Below are positions 27,169 to 35,964 of a stretch of 64,000 nt of DNA, piece after piece (position 1 is the first letter of the stretch; every line of letters begins with the position of its first letter). The DNA lies in assembly GCF_023674465.1 (NCBI RefSeq), contig NZ_CP098400.1, forward strand, positions 1,950,801-2,014,800, written 5' to 3'. Source of the DNA: Xiashengella succiniciproducens (GTDB lineage Bacteria; Bacteroidota; Bacteroidia; Bacteroidales; Marinilabiliaceae). The notes under the pieces were generated by a model. The model worked only from the letters and a program-made list of their open reading frames with translations. It did not search any database and was not told the origin of the DNA. The translations under genes were made by a program, and so were the position numbers.

Positions 27169-27861
27169 ATGGCAAATATACTTGTCGTAGAGGATGAAGT
27201 CCTCATGCTTCAGGGACTTAAAGACAACCTCGAATTTGAAGGTTACAATGTTGATACTGCATCAAATGGTGCTGATGGTCTCAAAAAACTGCTTGACAAG
27301 CACTACGATCTGGCCATCCTGGATGTTATGATGCCAGAAATGTCGGGTTTTGATGTGTGCCGCACTGCCCGCTCGCGAGGCATTAAGACCGCTATAATTC
27401 TGCTGACAGCCAAGGCAGAAGAGATTGACAAGGTGCTGGGTTTGGAACTGGGGGCTGATGATTATATAACAAAACCATTCAGTATCAGAGAACTGCTGGC
27501 AAGGGTAAGAGCTATATTGCGCAGGGCAGGTGTAAGCGACAGCAACGAAAAACACACCATCAGGCAGATTGGTAAACTTAGTGTAAACTTTGCAGGCTAT
27601 ACTGCTACTACCAATGGCAAGGATGTGAAGATGTCACACAAAGAGTTTGAAATCCTCCACTACCTATATAATCACAAGAACGAAACCGTCGATCGTGACA
27701 AGCTTCTGGACTCAGTCTGGGGAGATGATTACCAACCTACCTCTCGTACTATTGACAATTTCATTGTAAGGCTGAGACAGAAGATCGAAGAAGACCCCAA
27801 CGATCCAAGGACAATCCTCACTGTTCATGGTATAGGTTACAAACTTATCGAACACCTGTGA
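27169..27861 (+). CDS. OmpR/PhoB-family response regulator
   Basis: The product has 230 residues. The ATG at 27169 is preferred over an in-frame TTG at 27163. The receiver domain has acidic VVEDE, phospho-acceptor Asp about 52 in LDVMMPEMSG, LLTAKAEE and KPFSIRELLARV. The C-terminal winged helix (about residues 130-230) has SHKEFEILHYLYNH, the recognition region SRTIDNFIVRLRQKIE and HGIGYKL. OmpR-type regulators bind tandem direct repeats at 10-11-bp spacing, exactly the pattern at 24932-24968 and 27858-27894. The first half-site of the second array contains this gene's own TGA stop. Confidence 0.94.
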   Translation: MANILVVEDEVLMLQGLKDNLEFEGYNVDTASNGADGLKKLLDKHYDLAILDVMMPEMSGFDVCRTARSRGIKTAIILLTAKAEEIDKVLGLELGADDYITKPFSIRELLARVRAILRRAGVSDSNEKHTIRQIGKLSVNFAGYTATTNGKDVKMSHKEFEILHYLYNHKNETVDRDKLLDSVWGDDYQPTSRTIDNFIVRLRQKIEEDPNDPRTILTVHGIGYKLIEHL

Positions 27862-27894
27862 CAATTTGTGACAACTGAGCACAATATTCTAACA
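27858..27894 (+). promoter_or_regulatory. Tandem operator array, site 2 (GTGACA repeats)
   Basis: GTGACA (27858), GTGACA (27868), AGCACA (27878) and CTAACA (27889) have the same 10/10/11-nt phase as site 1. The 16-bp core is identical to site 1. The core ends at 27873, exactly 41 nt before TAGTTTTG at 27915. The first half-site overlaps the stop codon of the regulator gene. Confidence 0.82.
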
Positions 27895-27914
27895 TGTTTT
27901 AGTGTCGGCTGTAG

Positions 27915-27922
27915 TAGTTTTG
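27915..27922 (+). promoter_or_regulatory. -7 box for the jelly-roll protein operon
   Basis: TAGTTTTG matches TAnnTTTG, 36 nt before the ATG at 27959. It excludes the GTG at 27902 as a start because that lies upstream of the promoter. Confidence 0.65.
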
Positions 27923-27958
27923 AATCAGGAAAATAAGAAACCTGCAAACATTAAAAAT

Positions 27959-29035
27959 ATGAACAGAATATTTCTACTAACAGCGGTATTGATCCTCCTA
28001 CTGAATGGAGGATGCAGAATCCACATGTACAACAGTACGGAAAGGTATAATCTTGAACCAATAGTCACCCTCGAGGGTGACTGGAAGTTTAACATTGGAG
28101 ATGATCCGACCTGGGCATCCAAATCCTATGATGACAGTACCTGGGATTATATTACTGTTCCGGGCAACTGGCAGGATCAGGGCTATCATCAATATTTAGG
28201 CTATGCCTGGTATCGTACCAAAGTCTTTATTCCAAGGATTGATGAAAGTGACAATATCTATCTGTATATTGATGCTATTGATGATGTAAGCGAAGTATAC
28301 ATAAATGGGATACTGATTGGACAAACAGGAAACTTCCCTCCAAACTACAAGACTGCATATAATATTCCGGTTTTTTATTCCATCCCACAATCCCTTATTA
28401 ACTATGATGGAGAGAATACATTGGCAATAAGGGTGTATAATGATCAGATGGATGGTGGAATTGTTTCAGGTCCAGTTATTATCGGGTATTTTGAAGATGA
28501 TATGCTACTGGATCAGAACCTGGCTGGGAAGTGGCTGTTCAAGCCAGGATTCAACCGTAAGTACACAGACACAGACTACGATGCAAGCAGCTGGAACTCG
28601 CTGTTTGTTCCGGGACCATGGGACAACCAGGGTTACCTCACATTTGACGGGGTTGCTACATATCGCACTAAATTCACACTGGCCAATGGTCTAGAAGATG
28701 AAGAACTATACCTGATTTTGGGAATTATTGATGACAAGGACAAGGTTTACCTTAACGGAAAGTTGATTGCTAAAACTGAAGATATGTATGGCACCGAACT
28801 TGCAAGCAATGGTATGGGTGAATGGCAGGTTCGCAGGGCATACAAGATACCAGCTAAGAATCTAAACTATAGTGGCAGCAACACTCTTGTAGTTGTAGTT
28901 AACGATGATCAACAGATTGGTGGAATAGTAACAGGACCAATTGGTATCATGACTAAAAGCAACTATGATGAATATGTAAGTCGGTACAAGGTGAAGAAAG
29001 TATCAATCTTCCAAATACTTGAAGAGGAGTGGTAG
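27959..29035 (+). CDS. Lipoprotein with two galactose-binding-like jelly-roll domains, no catalytic domain
   Basis: The product has 358 residues with a lipoprotein signal ending in LNGGC (lipid Cys about 19). Two homologous modules of about 160 residues follow. Each opens with LxGxWKFxxGDDPxW-like sequence (EGDWKFNIGDDPTW and AGKWLFKPGFN), then YDDSTWDYITVPGNWQDQG, a YAWYRTK strand, DDVSEVYINGILIG and NTLAIRVYNDQMDGGIV. These are the sugar-binding jelly-roll domains that normally sit at the N-terminus of GH2 beta-galactosidases or glucuronidases. No glycosidase domain is attached, so a carbohydrate-binding or sensory role is inferred. It heads a two-gene operon controlled by the operator at 27858. 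Confidence 0.8.
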   Translation: MNRIFLLTAVLILLLNGGCRIHMYNSTERYNLEPIVTLEGDWKFNIGDDPTWASKSYDDSTWDYITVPGNWQDQGYHQYLGYAWYRTKVFIPRIDESDNIYLYIDAIDDVSEVYINGILIGQTGNFPPNYKTAYNIPVFYSIPQSLINYDGENTLAIRVYNDQMDGGIVSGPVIIGYFEDDMLLDQNLAGKWLFKPGFNRKYTDTDYDASSWNSLFVPGPWDNQGYLTFDGVATYRTKFTLANGLEDEELYLILGIIDDKDKVYLNGKLIAKTEDMYGTELASNGMGEWQVRRAYKIPAKNLNYSGSNTLVVVVNDDQQIGGIVTGPIGIMTKSNYDEYVSRYKVKKVSIFQILEEEW

Positions 29036-29064
29036 AACCGGGATCATACTAAAGAAAGAATGCC

Positions 29065-30081
29065 ATGAAAAAGATAATACTCATAGCACTGATACTAGTG
29101 ACTGGAACTGTCATGTACGGTGGTGATCAATATGTAAGAATCCTGGATCTAAGGGATTACTGGAAGTTTATGATAGGTGATGATATGAGATGGGCTGATC
29201 CCAACTATAATGATGCCGCATGGGAAGATATCAGAGTACCTTCCAAATGGGAAAACCAGGGCTTCCACGGTTATGACGGATACGCATGGTACCGCAAGGG
29301 TATAATAATCAACCGTAGTTTTGCCAATGAATACCTCACCTTATTTCTGGGATACATAGATGATGTTGACGAAGTGTACTTCAACGGAGTTAGAATAGGC
29401 CGTAAAGGTAATTTTCCTCCAAACTTCTCAACTGCATACTCATCTGAGCGTAGGTATAATATACCTGCCCACCTTGTAAGGTTTGACAAGCCAAATGTAA
29501 TAGCTGTCAGAGTCTACGACAGCATGATGGATGGCGGAATTACAAGTGGCAATGTAGGCCTCTATCTGCGTCAGAGGGACTTCGCACCCGACATAGACCT
29601 TGAAGGTGAATGGAAGTTCAGGGTAGGCGACCGTCCCGAATGGAGTGATGCAGGCCTTGACGACAGCGACTGGGGCACTATCCCTGTACCCAGTTTCTGG
29701 GAAGACTACCTAAGCGGAGATTACAACGGCTATGCCTGGTACAGACGATCCTTCACAGTACCGCAGGCTCCGGCAGGTCAACGCTATGTACTGTCTCTTG
29801 GTAAAATTGACGATATAGATGAAGTATATATCAACGGTAAACTGGTTGCCAGTACTGGTAAGATGCGTGCAAATCCAAGGTATAACGAACTTCAAAACAG
29901 TTACAACAAGGAGAGGTATTACTACCTTAACGAGGGTGATATAATCCCAGGCAAGGTAAATGTAATAGCAGTAAGGGTCTATGATGCAGGTGGTGAAGGA
30001 GGTATTTACTCCGGAACTATAGGACTGTTTAAACTCCAAACCTTTGTATCCTACTGGAGAAAGCGTTCTCAGGGAAGGTAA
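29065..30081 (+). CDS. Secreted protein with two galactose-binding-like jelly-roll domains
   Basis: The product has 338 residues. The signal peptide (MKKIILIALILVTGTVMYGG) has no lipobox, unlike the neighbour. It has the same two-module design: DYWKFMIGDDMRWADPNYND, YAWYRKG, DDVDEVYFNGVRIG and VIAVRVYDSMMDGGI, and then EGEWKFRVGDRPEW, YAWYRRSF, DDIDEVYINGKLVAS and VRVYDAGGEGGI. The two genes are 29 nt apart and their products are clearly homologous, so the pair arose by duplication and then diverged in anchoring. No catalytic module is present. It is expected in the periplasm as a soluble partner of the lipoprotein. Confidence 0.8.
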   Translation: MKKIILIALILVTGTVMYGGDQYVRILDLRDYWKFMIGDDMRWADPNYNDAAWEDIRVPSKWENQGFHGYDGYAWYRKGIIINRSFANEYLTLFLGYIDDVDEVYFNGVRIGRKGNFPPNFSTAYSSERRYNIPAHLVRFDKPNVIAVRVYDSMMDGGITSGNVGLYLRQRDFAPDIDLEGEWKFRVGDRPEWSDAGLDDSDWGTIPVPSFWEDYLSGDYNGYAWYRRSFTVPQAPAGQRYVLSLGKIDDIDEVYINGKLVASTGKMRANPRYNELQNSYNKERYYYLNEGDIIPGKVNVIAVRVYDAGGEGGIYSGTIGLFKLQTFVSYWRKRSQGR

Positions 30082-30111
30082 TACGAGACTGAAAAAAAAT
30101 AGCATAAATAA

Positions 30112-30145
30112 AAAGAGGTTGTCCGTGACATTGGACAACCTCTTT
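30112..30145. terminator. Bidirectional intrinsic terminator
   Basis: Perfect 13-bp arms AAAGAGGTTGTCC and GGACAACCTCTTT with an 8-nt loop. T-rich tails follow on both strands. It serves the jelly-roll operon and the convergent exchanger gene. Confidence 0.9.
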
Positions 30146-30168
30146 GTTTTATACAAAGGTTCATTGTC

Positions 30169-31122
30169 TTAGTTTCTATTAGCTATAAAAACAATGTAAG
30201 CAACATAAACTACCAGCAGTACTGCGGCCTGCCAACGATCCAGCTGATGTTTTTTACCAACAAACATTGCAAGCATAATAAACAAAGTACCAGCAATCAG
30301 AATTATTATATCGGTATTGAAAGCAGGATTGTAATTGATTGGTGTCACGGTTGCGCTAATACCAAGAATCAGGAAGACATTGAAAATATTTGAACCCACA
30401 ACATTTCCGATTGCGATATCCATGCTCTTCTTGCGTGCTGCAACAATGGAAGTCACGAGTTCAGGAAGTGAAGTACCTGTAGCAACTATAGTCAAACCTA
30501 TCAACTTCTGACTGATATTAAAATACTCAGCTATCGACACAGCTGAGTTAACAACAAACCTGCCACCCAAAACCAGACCGGCAAGACCAAGAATAATAAA
30601 CAATACAGCCTTGCCATTGCTCATTATACCATCGGTAACCTTCTCGTTTTCTCCGCTTTGAATACTCCTCCATATATGATACATGAAACCGCTGAAAAAC
30701 ACAAGCAATATCACACCATCAATACGGCTAAGCATAAATCTTGAGTCTGACAGGAAAATGTCATTACCCAGTATCATCAACACCAGTACTGCAATGATGG
30801 AAAATGGTATCTCAAGTTTTACTGTACTTTTGCTAACAGCAAGGGGAATTATCAAACCGCAGATCCCCAATATAAACATTAGGTTGAATAAATTGCTGCC
30901 CACCACATTGCTGACTGATATATCAGCGTTCCCACCTAATGCAGCAAATAAGCTTACAACCAGCTCCGGTGCCGAAGTTCCAAAGGCTACAATAGTAAGC
31001 CCAATTATCAGTTCGGAGACCCCATTACGTCTTGCCACTGCAGCAGCCCCGTCAACAAGCCAGTCTCCTCCCTTTATCAGAAGGTAGAAACCAGCAAGCA
31101 AAAGAATTACGGTAAGTATCAT
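30169..31122 (-). CDS. Calcium/sodium antiporter (CaCA family, YrbG-like)
   Basis: The product has 317 residues, all hydrophobic with about ten TM segments. The two inverted alpha-repeats of the CaCA superfamily are intact: GLTIVAFGTSAPELVVSL (about residues 40-57) with NVVGSNLFN, and GLTIVATGTSLPELVTSI with NVVGSNIFNVFLILG. The conserved Glu in each PELV is the ion-coordinating residue. It should exchange Na+ (or H+) for Ca2+ across the inner membrane. It is a lone gene with its own terminator. Confidence 0.9.
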   Translation of the reverse strand: MILTVILLLAGFYLLIKGGDWLVDGAAAVARRNGVSELIIGLTIVAFGTSAPELVVSLFAALGGNADISVSNVVGSNLFNLMFILGICGLIIPLAVSKSTVKLEIPFSIIAVLVLMILGNDIFLSDSRFMLSRIDGVILLVFFSGFMYHIWRSIQSGENEKVTDGIMSNGKAVLFIILGLAGLVLGGRFVVNSAVSIAEYFNISQKLIGLTIVATGTSLPELVTSIVAARKKSMDIAIGNVVGSNIFNVFLILGISATVTPINYNPAFNTDIIILIAGTLFIMLAMFVGKKHQLDRWQAAVLLVVYVAYIVFIANRN

Positions 31123-31259
31123 AATAAATTGATAAAGGTTACTTAAGAGGATAAAACATAACTTTTAATGTTCGGTTCAAAGAAAAAAACAAATTTCGGA
31201 AAACCTAATGACGGCTACATGGCTTTTGTATTAAGTTAATGTTAACTAATAGTCTCACT

Positions 31260-31566
31260 TCATAGTATCAGGCGTAGTAAAGGCATAAAAATGGCAGTAG
31301 CCAATCCCATCAATCCTATGCTCAGTCCACTGATGGCACCTTCCACTTTCAATCACTCCCACTCCTACCGGCACAAAAAACAAGGCCATATTCCTTGTGA
31401 TCACTGATGCCACAGGTTTTAACCCGTCATTCTTGACTACTCCACTGAGCAGTGCAAGAAAAAGCAGTATCATACCAAGAATACTTCCCGGAAGAAACTC
31501 CCCAGTCAGTCGACTAAGGAAAATACCCAGGGCATAGAAAAGAAATATCACAAATATTCCGTACAT
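31260..31566 (-). pseudogene. CidA/LrgA-family membrane protein gene with a single frameshift
   Basis: From ATG at 31566 the frame encodes MYGIFVIFLFYALGIFLSRL, SILGMILLFLALL and RNMALFFVPVGVGVIE, all typical of CidA/LrgA murein-hydrolase regulators. After about 31347 the frame turns into polar sequence rich in Cys, His and Trp and stops at 31255. In the alternative frame the expected last TM helix appears (GAISGLSIGLMGLATAIFM) and ends at a TGA at 31260-31262. One extra base (or a 2-base loss) near GAAAGTGGAAGG explains this. No LrgB partner lies next to it. It is either a real recent pseudogene or a base-call error. The in-frame TTG at 31608 is not a credible start. Confidence 0.75.
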
Positions 31567-31623
31567 CACTCTAATAATTTGACATGCAAAGGAACAAAAA
31601 AAGATCAAGCATGGAAAAATTTA

Positions 31624-31631
31624 TATTTTTG
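31624..31631 (+). promoter_or_regulatory. -7 box for the AbgT-menA operon
   Basis: TATTTTTG matches TAnnTTTG, 62 nt before the ATG at 31694. No clear TTG at the usual distance. Confidence 0.45.
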
Positions 31632-31693
31632 CACCATCATCCCTCTCTCCCCAAAATGATAATTGAATTTATAACCCGGTAAACAATCAAAAA

Positions 31694-33229
31694 ATGTCTG
31701 ATACCACTATCAAGAAAAAAAGAAACTACATTGATATCTTCCTCAACATACTTGAAAAGGGAGGCAATGCTCTACCTCACCCTGCTACCCTATTTGCAAT
31801 CTTTGCATTGCTGATACCTGTTTTATCGGCTTTTGGATACTGGTTTGACTGGAAGGCTGTGCATCCGGCAACCGGAGAAGTAATCAATACTGTCAACCTC
31901 CTATCAAAAGACGGAATAGATAGAATCATAAATGAGATGGTGACGAACTTCACCGACTTTGCTCCGCTTGGAATAGTGCTGGTTGCAATGCTGGGCATTG
32001 GGATTGCTGAGACTAGCGGACTTATTGGGGCAGTGATCCGAATCCTGGTTATAAAGTCGCCAAGGAAAATTATAACTTTTGTAGTGGTTTTTACCGGTGT
32101 AGTTTCAAATGTGGCAAGTGATATCGGATATGTATTGCTTATACCTCTTGCCGGGATAATATTCCAGGCTGTTGGTCGTCACCCTGTTGTAGGTATGGCT
32201 GCTGCTTTTGCTGGTGTATCCGGAGGTTTCAGTGCTAACCTGATACTTGGAACTATTGATCCACTATTGGCAGGACTTTCTGAAGAGGCTGCACATATCC
32301 TGGATCCTTCATATCAGGTCAACCCCACTGCAAATTACTACTTCATGGTTTGCTCTACCTTCCTGATAGCTTTTGTGGGAACATGGGTTACAGAAAAGAT
32401 TGTTCAACCGCGCTTTGGAAAATATGAGGGTGATCAGGTACAAGAAATTATCGAACCGCTTTCAAAGGTCGAAAAGAAAGCCCTTAAGCATGCCATGCTT
32501 GTTTCACTTGTATGGGTGGTTATTATTTTGGTGGGTCTGTTACCTTCAAACGGGTTGCTGAGAGGAGCTGATGGAACCATATTGTCATCTCCTTTTATAA
32601 AAGGTATTATAAGCTTCCTGTTTTTGATGGCTGCCAGTGCTGGCATTGCCTATGGTATCACAATGGGTAAGTTTAAAAATGATACGGATGTCGCCAATGC
32701 CATGGCTCAGAGTCTGAAAACGCTGACAGCCTATGTTGTTCTGGTCTTCTTCGCAGCACAGTTTGTTGCCTATTTCAAGTGGAGTAATCTTGGAATAATA
32801 ATGGCCGTTACCGGAGCAGAATCCTTAATAGCAGCCGATCTTGGACTGATTCCTCTGATGATAATGTTCATCATTTTTGCCGCTATTGTCAACCTGTTGA
32901 TGGGAAGTGCCTCAGCTAAGTGGGCCCTGCTGGCTCCGGTTTTCATTCCTATTTTCATGCTCCTAGGGTACTCTCCGGAACTCTCACAAGCAGTATATCG
33001 TGTTGGTGATTCAGTTACCAACATAATATCACCAATGATGAGCTATTTTGCACTTATCATTGCTTATTTTCAGAAGTATGACAAGAACTCCGGTCTGGGA
33101 ACGATCATAGCCACAATGATACCTTATACAATAGTATTTTTTATTGGCTGGACCCTGATGCTTATCATCTGGGTTACTTTTGATATTCCATTGGGTCCCG
33201 GAGTAAGTATTTATTATCAATTGCCATAA
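31694..33229 (+). CDS. AbgT-family transporter
   Basis: The product has 511 residues with about 10-12 TM segments. Family motifs are GNALPHPATLFAIFALLIP (about residues 23-41), APLGIVLVAMLGIGIAE, FSANLILGTIDPLLAGLS and, near the end, GSASAKWALLAPVFIPIFM with VGDSVTNIISPMM. AbgT proteins import p-aminobenzoyl-glutamate or, in studied homologues, export sulfonamide-type antifolates. The substrate here is unknown. menA begins 1 nt after its stop, so the two are co-transcribed without an obvious functional link. Confidence 0.9.
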   Translation: MSDTTIKKKRNYIDIFLNILEKGGNALPHPATLFAIFALLIPVLSAFGYWFDWKAVHPATGEVINTVNLLSKDGIDRIINEMVTNFTDFAPLGIVLVAMLGIGIAETSGLIGAVIRILVIKSPRKIITFVVVFTGVVSNVASDIGYVLLIPLAGIIFQAVGRHPVVGMAAAFAGVSGGFSANLILGTIDPLLAGLSEEAAHILDPSYQVNPTANYYFMVCSTFLIAFVGTWVTEKIVQPRFGKYEGDQVQEIIEPLSKVEKKALKHAMLVSLVWVVIILVGLLPSNGLLRGADGTILSSPFIKGIISFLFLMAASAGIAYGITMGKFKNDTDVANAMAQSLKTLTAYVVLVFFAAQFVAYFKWSNLGIIMAVTGAESLIAADLGLIPLMIMFIIFAAIVNLLMGSASAKWALLAPVFIPIFMLLGYSPELSQAVYRVGDSVTNIISPMMSYFALIIAYFQKYDKNSGLGTIIATMIPYTIVFFIGWTLMLIIWVTFDIPLGPGVSIYYQLP

Positions 33230-33230
33230 A

Positions 33231-34130
33231 ATGAGCAAAATAAAAGCATGGATAGTGTCGATGAGACTGCGTACACTGCCTCTTGCACTTTCGAGCATCT
33301 TTATGGGCAGCGTCACCGCTGCCCATTATGGGATGTTCCGTGCAGAGATACTGCTATGGGCTTCCCTTACCACTCTTTTTCTTCAGATTCTGTCCAACCT
33401 TGCCAACGATTTCGGCGATGCAAAGTCGGGTGCTGACAACGAAAACCGCGTCGGCCCACGTCGTATGATTCAAAGCGGGATGATCACACTTGGACAGATG
33501 AAAATAGCAATGATCATCTTTGTACTACTCAGCCTGGTATCGGGAATAACTCTATTGATTAAGGCCTTTGAGAAAGATCATATCAAACTGATGGCCTTCT
33601 TTTTATTGGGAATTGCCGCTATCATTGCAGCTATTCGCTATACTGCGGGCAAAAACCCATACGGCTATCGTGGACTGGGTGATATCTATGTCTTTCTGTT
33701 CTTTGGACTTGTGGGTGTTGCAGGTTCTTTTTACCTGCATGCAAATGTATGGCACTGGGAGGTATTGCTGCCTGCAGCGACTATAGGTCTATTCAGCACA
33801 GGAGTGCTGAACCTCAATAACATCCGTGACCGGGAGTCAGATATTGAAAGTGGCAAAAGGACTATGGCGGTAAAACTGGGAGACCGTTATGCACGTCAGT
33901 ATCATATGGCCTTGTTGGGTGACGGCTGGATTCTCTTCCTGATTTTTGTGATGCTTAGTCCCCGACCTATCTGCTTTCTGCCTGTCTTTGGTGCAATGCC
34001 AATCTTTATAAGGCATGCTGCAAAGGTGTGGAAGAATGAGAATCCGGCATTGCTAGACAATGAGCTTCGCAACCTGTCACTGAGTACCCTGCTCTTTGTA
34101 GCACTGTGTGCGCTTTCCCTTGCCTTCTAA
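33231..34130 (+). CDS. menA: 1,4-dihydroxy-2-naphthoate polyprenyltransferase
   Basis: The product has 299 residues and belongs to the UbiA-superfamily of membrane prenyltransferases. The first Asp-rich motif is NDFGDAKSGADNEN (about residues 63-76), followed by GPRRMIQSG. The second, NNIRDRESDIESGKRTMAVKLG (split here as NNIRD and ESGKRT), lies at about residues 190-211. Both bind the Mg-diphosphate of the prenyl donor. It attaches the isoprenoid tail to DHNA in menaquinone synthesis. menC and menE of the same pathway lie at 55913-58027. Confidence 0.92.
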   Translation: MSKIKAWIVSMRLRTLPLALSSIFMGSVTAAHYGMFRAEILLWASLTTLFLQILSNLANDFGDAKSGADNENRVGPRRMIQSGMITLGQMKIAMIIFVLLSLVSGITLLIKAFEKDHIKLMAFFLLGIAAIIAAIRYTAGKNPYGYRGLGDIYVFLFFGLVGVAGSFYLHANVWHWEVLLPAATIGLFSTGVLNLNNIRDRESDIESGKRTMAVKLGDRYARQYHMALLGDGWILFLIFVMLSPRPICFLPVFGAMPIFIRHAAKVWKNENPALLDNELRNLSLSTLLFVALCALSLAF

Positions 34131-34223
34131 TTCTCACAGTGCCTGAGCTCAGGAGGATGGCGACTATAGGAATCTATATATCCTGAGGTAAATAAGGGCC
34201 AGAAGGCTTATTTTACCAGGGGA

Positions 34224-35288
34224 TCAGTTCCTGGGCATAAAGTCGGGATAGATCTCGGCAGGTTTGGTTTCTCCCTGAAGCGAAAGCTCTGCGATGGCCT
34301 TTACCCATGCCTCATCAGTATTTAGGCAGGGCACGCAGGTAAAATGTTCACCTCCTGCCTCCATGAAGGATTCCCTCGCACCCATATCGATTTCCTCAAG
34401 GGTCTCGAGACAATCACTAACAAAGGAAGGACAGACTACTAGCAGCCTTTTCCTGCCCAGAGCCGGGAGCGACCTGACTGTTGCATCAGTTGATGGTTTC
34501 AGCCAGCTGTCAGTTCCCAGTCTCGACTGGAATGACAGTGAATATTGCTCCTTGTTCAAACCCAGCCTTTCAGTAACCAGTTTTGTAGTTTCCCTCACCT
34601 GATGCCTGTAGCAATAGGCATGAACAGGTGAAGTTCCCCCGCAGCAGTCCTCCTTTTGCATGCAATGCCGACCACTTGCATCCCTCTTTGTTATATGCCT
34701 TACCGGCACTCCATGGTAGCTGAATAATACGTGGTCATACTCAGCCGATTTGAGATACCTTTCAATAGATGCCGCAAGAGCAGTTATGTAACAGTCTTTA
34801 TTATAAAATGGTGGCACTACGCTTAGGCTGAATTTGTAAACACCATCCAGCCAGATACGTCTGACATGCTCAACGGCTGTCTCAAAACTGCTCATTGAAT
34901 AATGCGGATACAAGGGAAACAGTATTACTTCCTTTACCTCCGGATTCTCCTGAGTAATCTTATCAAAAACAGCCTTGGGTGCAGGATTCCCATACCTCAT
35001 ACAGTAGTATACAGGCAAACCTGTCTCATCCTGCAATTTATCAGCCAACTGTCTGGTATGCTCAATAAGAGGTGATCCCTTTTCAGTCCAAATTTTCTTA
35101 TATTTACGTGAACTACGTGGAGTCCTGAAAGGTGTGATTATTCCCCTAACCAGCAAGAGACGTCCCAGATAAGGCAGGTCAATAACCCTCTCATCCATAA
35201 GAAATTCATTGAGATAGCGGTACACATCCCGCTTTAGCGTGGAGTCTGGTGAACCAAGGTTTGTTAGTAGAATGATCTTTTCAGGCAT
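34224..35288 (-). CDS. hemH: Ferrochelatase
   Basis: The product has 354 residues when started at ATG 35288 (MPEKIILLTNLGSPDS). A longer frame to 35348 would overlap the divergent gene at 35331 and lacks homology. Conserved features are FSYHGVPVRH with the catalytic His, SFQSRLGTDSWLKPSTD, and VVCPSFVSDCLETLEEI with the metal-site Glu. A Cys-rich patch CMQKEDCC lies in the middle. It inserts Fe2+ into protoporphyrin IX, the last step of heme synthesis. No other heme gene is in the window. Confidence 0.92.
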   Translation of the reverse strand: MPEKIILLTNLGSPDSTLKRDVYRYLNEFLMDERVIDLPYLGRLLLVRGIITPFRTPRSSRKYKKIWTEKGSPLIEHTRQLADKLQDETGLPVYYCMRYGNPAPKAVFDKITQENPEVKEVILFPLYPHYSMSSFETAVEHVRRIWLDGVYKFSLSVVPPFYNKDCYITALAASIERYLKSAEYDHVLFSYHGVPVRHITKRDASGRHCMQKEDCCGGTSPVHAYCYRHQVRETTKLVTERLGLNKEQYSLSFQSRLGTDSWLKPSTDATVRSLPALGRKRLLVVCPSFVSDCLETLEEIDMGARESFMEAGGEHFTCVPCLNTDEAWVKAIAELSLQGETKPAEIYPDFMPRN

Positions 35289-35330
35289 TAGCTTGTTTAA
35301 TATTAATGGAACAACTAAAATACGAAAACT

Positions 35331-35909
35331 ATGGCATTTACACTTCAAATCGGAGACAAAGCGCCGGCTTTCACACTGCCGGCCACTGACGGAAAGACCT
35401 ATTCACTAAGTGATTTTAAAAACAAATGGCTTGTTATATTCTTCACATGCAATCACTGTCCTTATGTAATCGGTTCAGACGAGGTTACAAGGGCTACTGC
35501 CAATAAGTATGCCTCACACGATGTAAAGTTTGTTGCTATCAACTCCAATAGCAAAAACACCTATGAGGAGGACAGCTTCCCCAACATGGTGAAGCGCATG
35601 GAAGAACATAAGTTTCCTTGGGTCTACCTGCACGACGAAAGTCAGGATATAGCTCTGGCATACGGTGCACTACGTACACCACACTTTTATGTATTCAATG
35701 AAAAGAGGGAACTGGTCTACACCGGTCGCGGAGTTGACTCGCCAAGGGATACTTCCAGGATGAAGGAAAATACTCTTGACATCGTACTTGATGCATTGGT
35801 AAATGGAAAGAAGCCACCGTTTGAGGCTACAAATCCCATCGGCTGTAATGTCAAATGGGATGGCAAAGATGCACACTGGATGCCTGCTGATGCATGCGAC
35901 CTAGTATAA
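35331..35909 (+). CDS. Thioredoxin-fold (AhpC/TSA-like) redox protein
   Basis: The product has 192 residues with no signal peptide. An N-terminal redoxin pattern [20 protein letters not shown] is followed by [18 protein letters not shown]. This places a CNHC active-site pair at about residues 41-44, and cis-Pro RTPHFYVF is at about residue 109. This C-x-H-C type is common for AhpC/TSA-like thioredoxin-family proteins of unknown partner. A cytoplasmic thiol oxidoreductase or peroxidase role is inferred. It is divergent from hemH with only about 40 nt between the starts, so a shared promoter region is likely. Confidence 0.85.
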   Translation: MAFTLQIGDKAPAFTLPATDGKTYSLSDFKNKWLVIFFTCNHCPYVIGSDEVTRATANKYASHDVKFVAINSNSKNTYEEDSFPNMVKRMEEHKFPWVYLHDESQDIALAYGALRTPHFYVFNEKRELVYTGRGVDSPRDTSRMKENTLDIVLDALVNGKKPPFEATNPIGCNVKWDGKDAHWMPADACDLV

Positions 35910-35913
35910 AACA

Positions 35914-35941
35914 ATTACGGCAGCCTCTCGGCTGCCGTAAT
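35914..35941. terminator. Intrinsic terminator
   Basis: Perfect 12-bp arms ATTACGGCAGCC and GGCTGCCGTAAT with loop TCTC, 4 nt after the redoxin stop. It also lies downstream of the convergent WM-repeat gene. Confidence 0.82.
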
Positions 35942-35964
35942 AATTTATTAAATAAACCTATCTA

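Noticed and set aside
25619-27861. Naming the two-component system RprXY or PhoRB
   Set aside because: Sizes are similar to RprXY and the inverted half-site TGTCAC recalls PHO boxes, but the receiver sequence does not match what I remember of RprY, and the targets are not phosphate genes.
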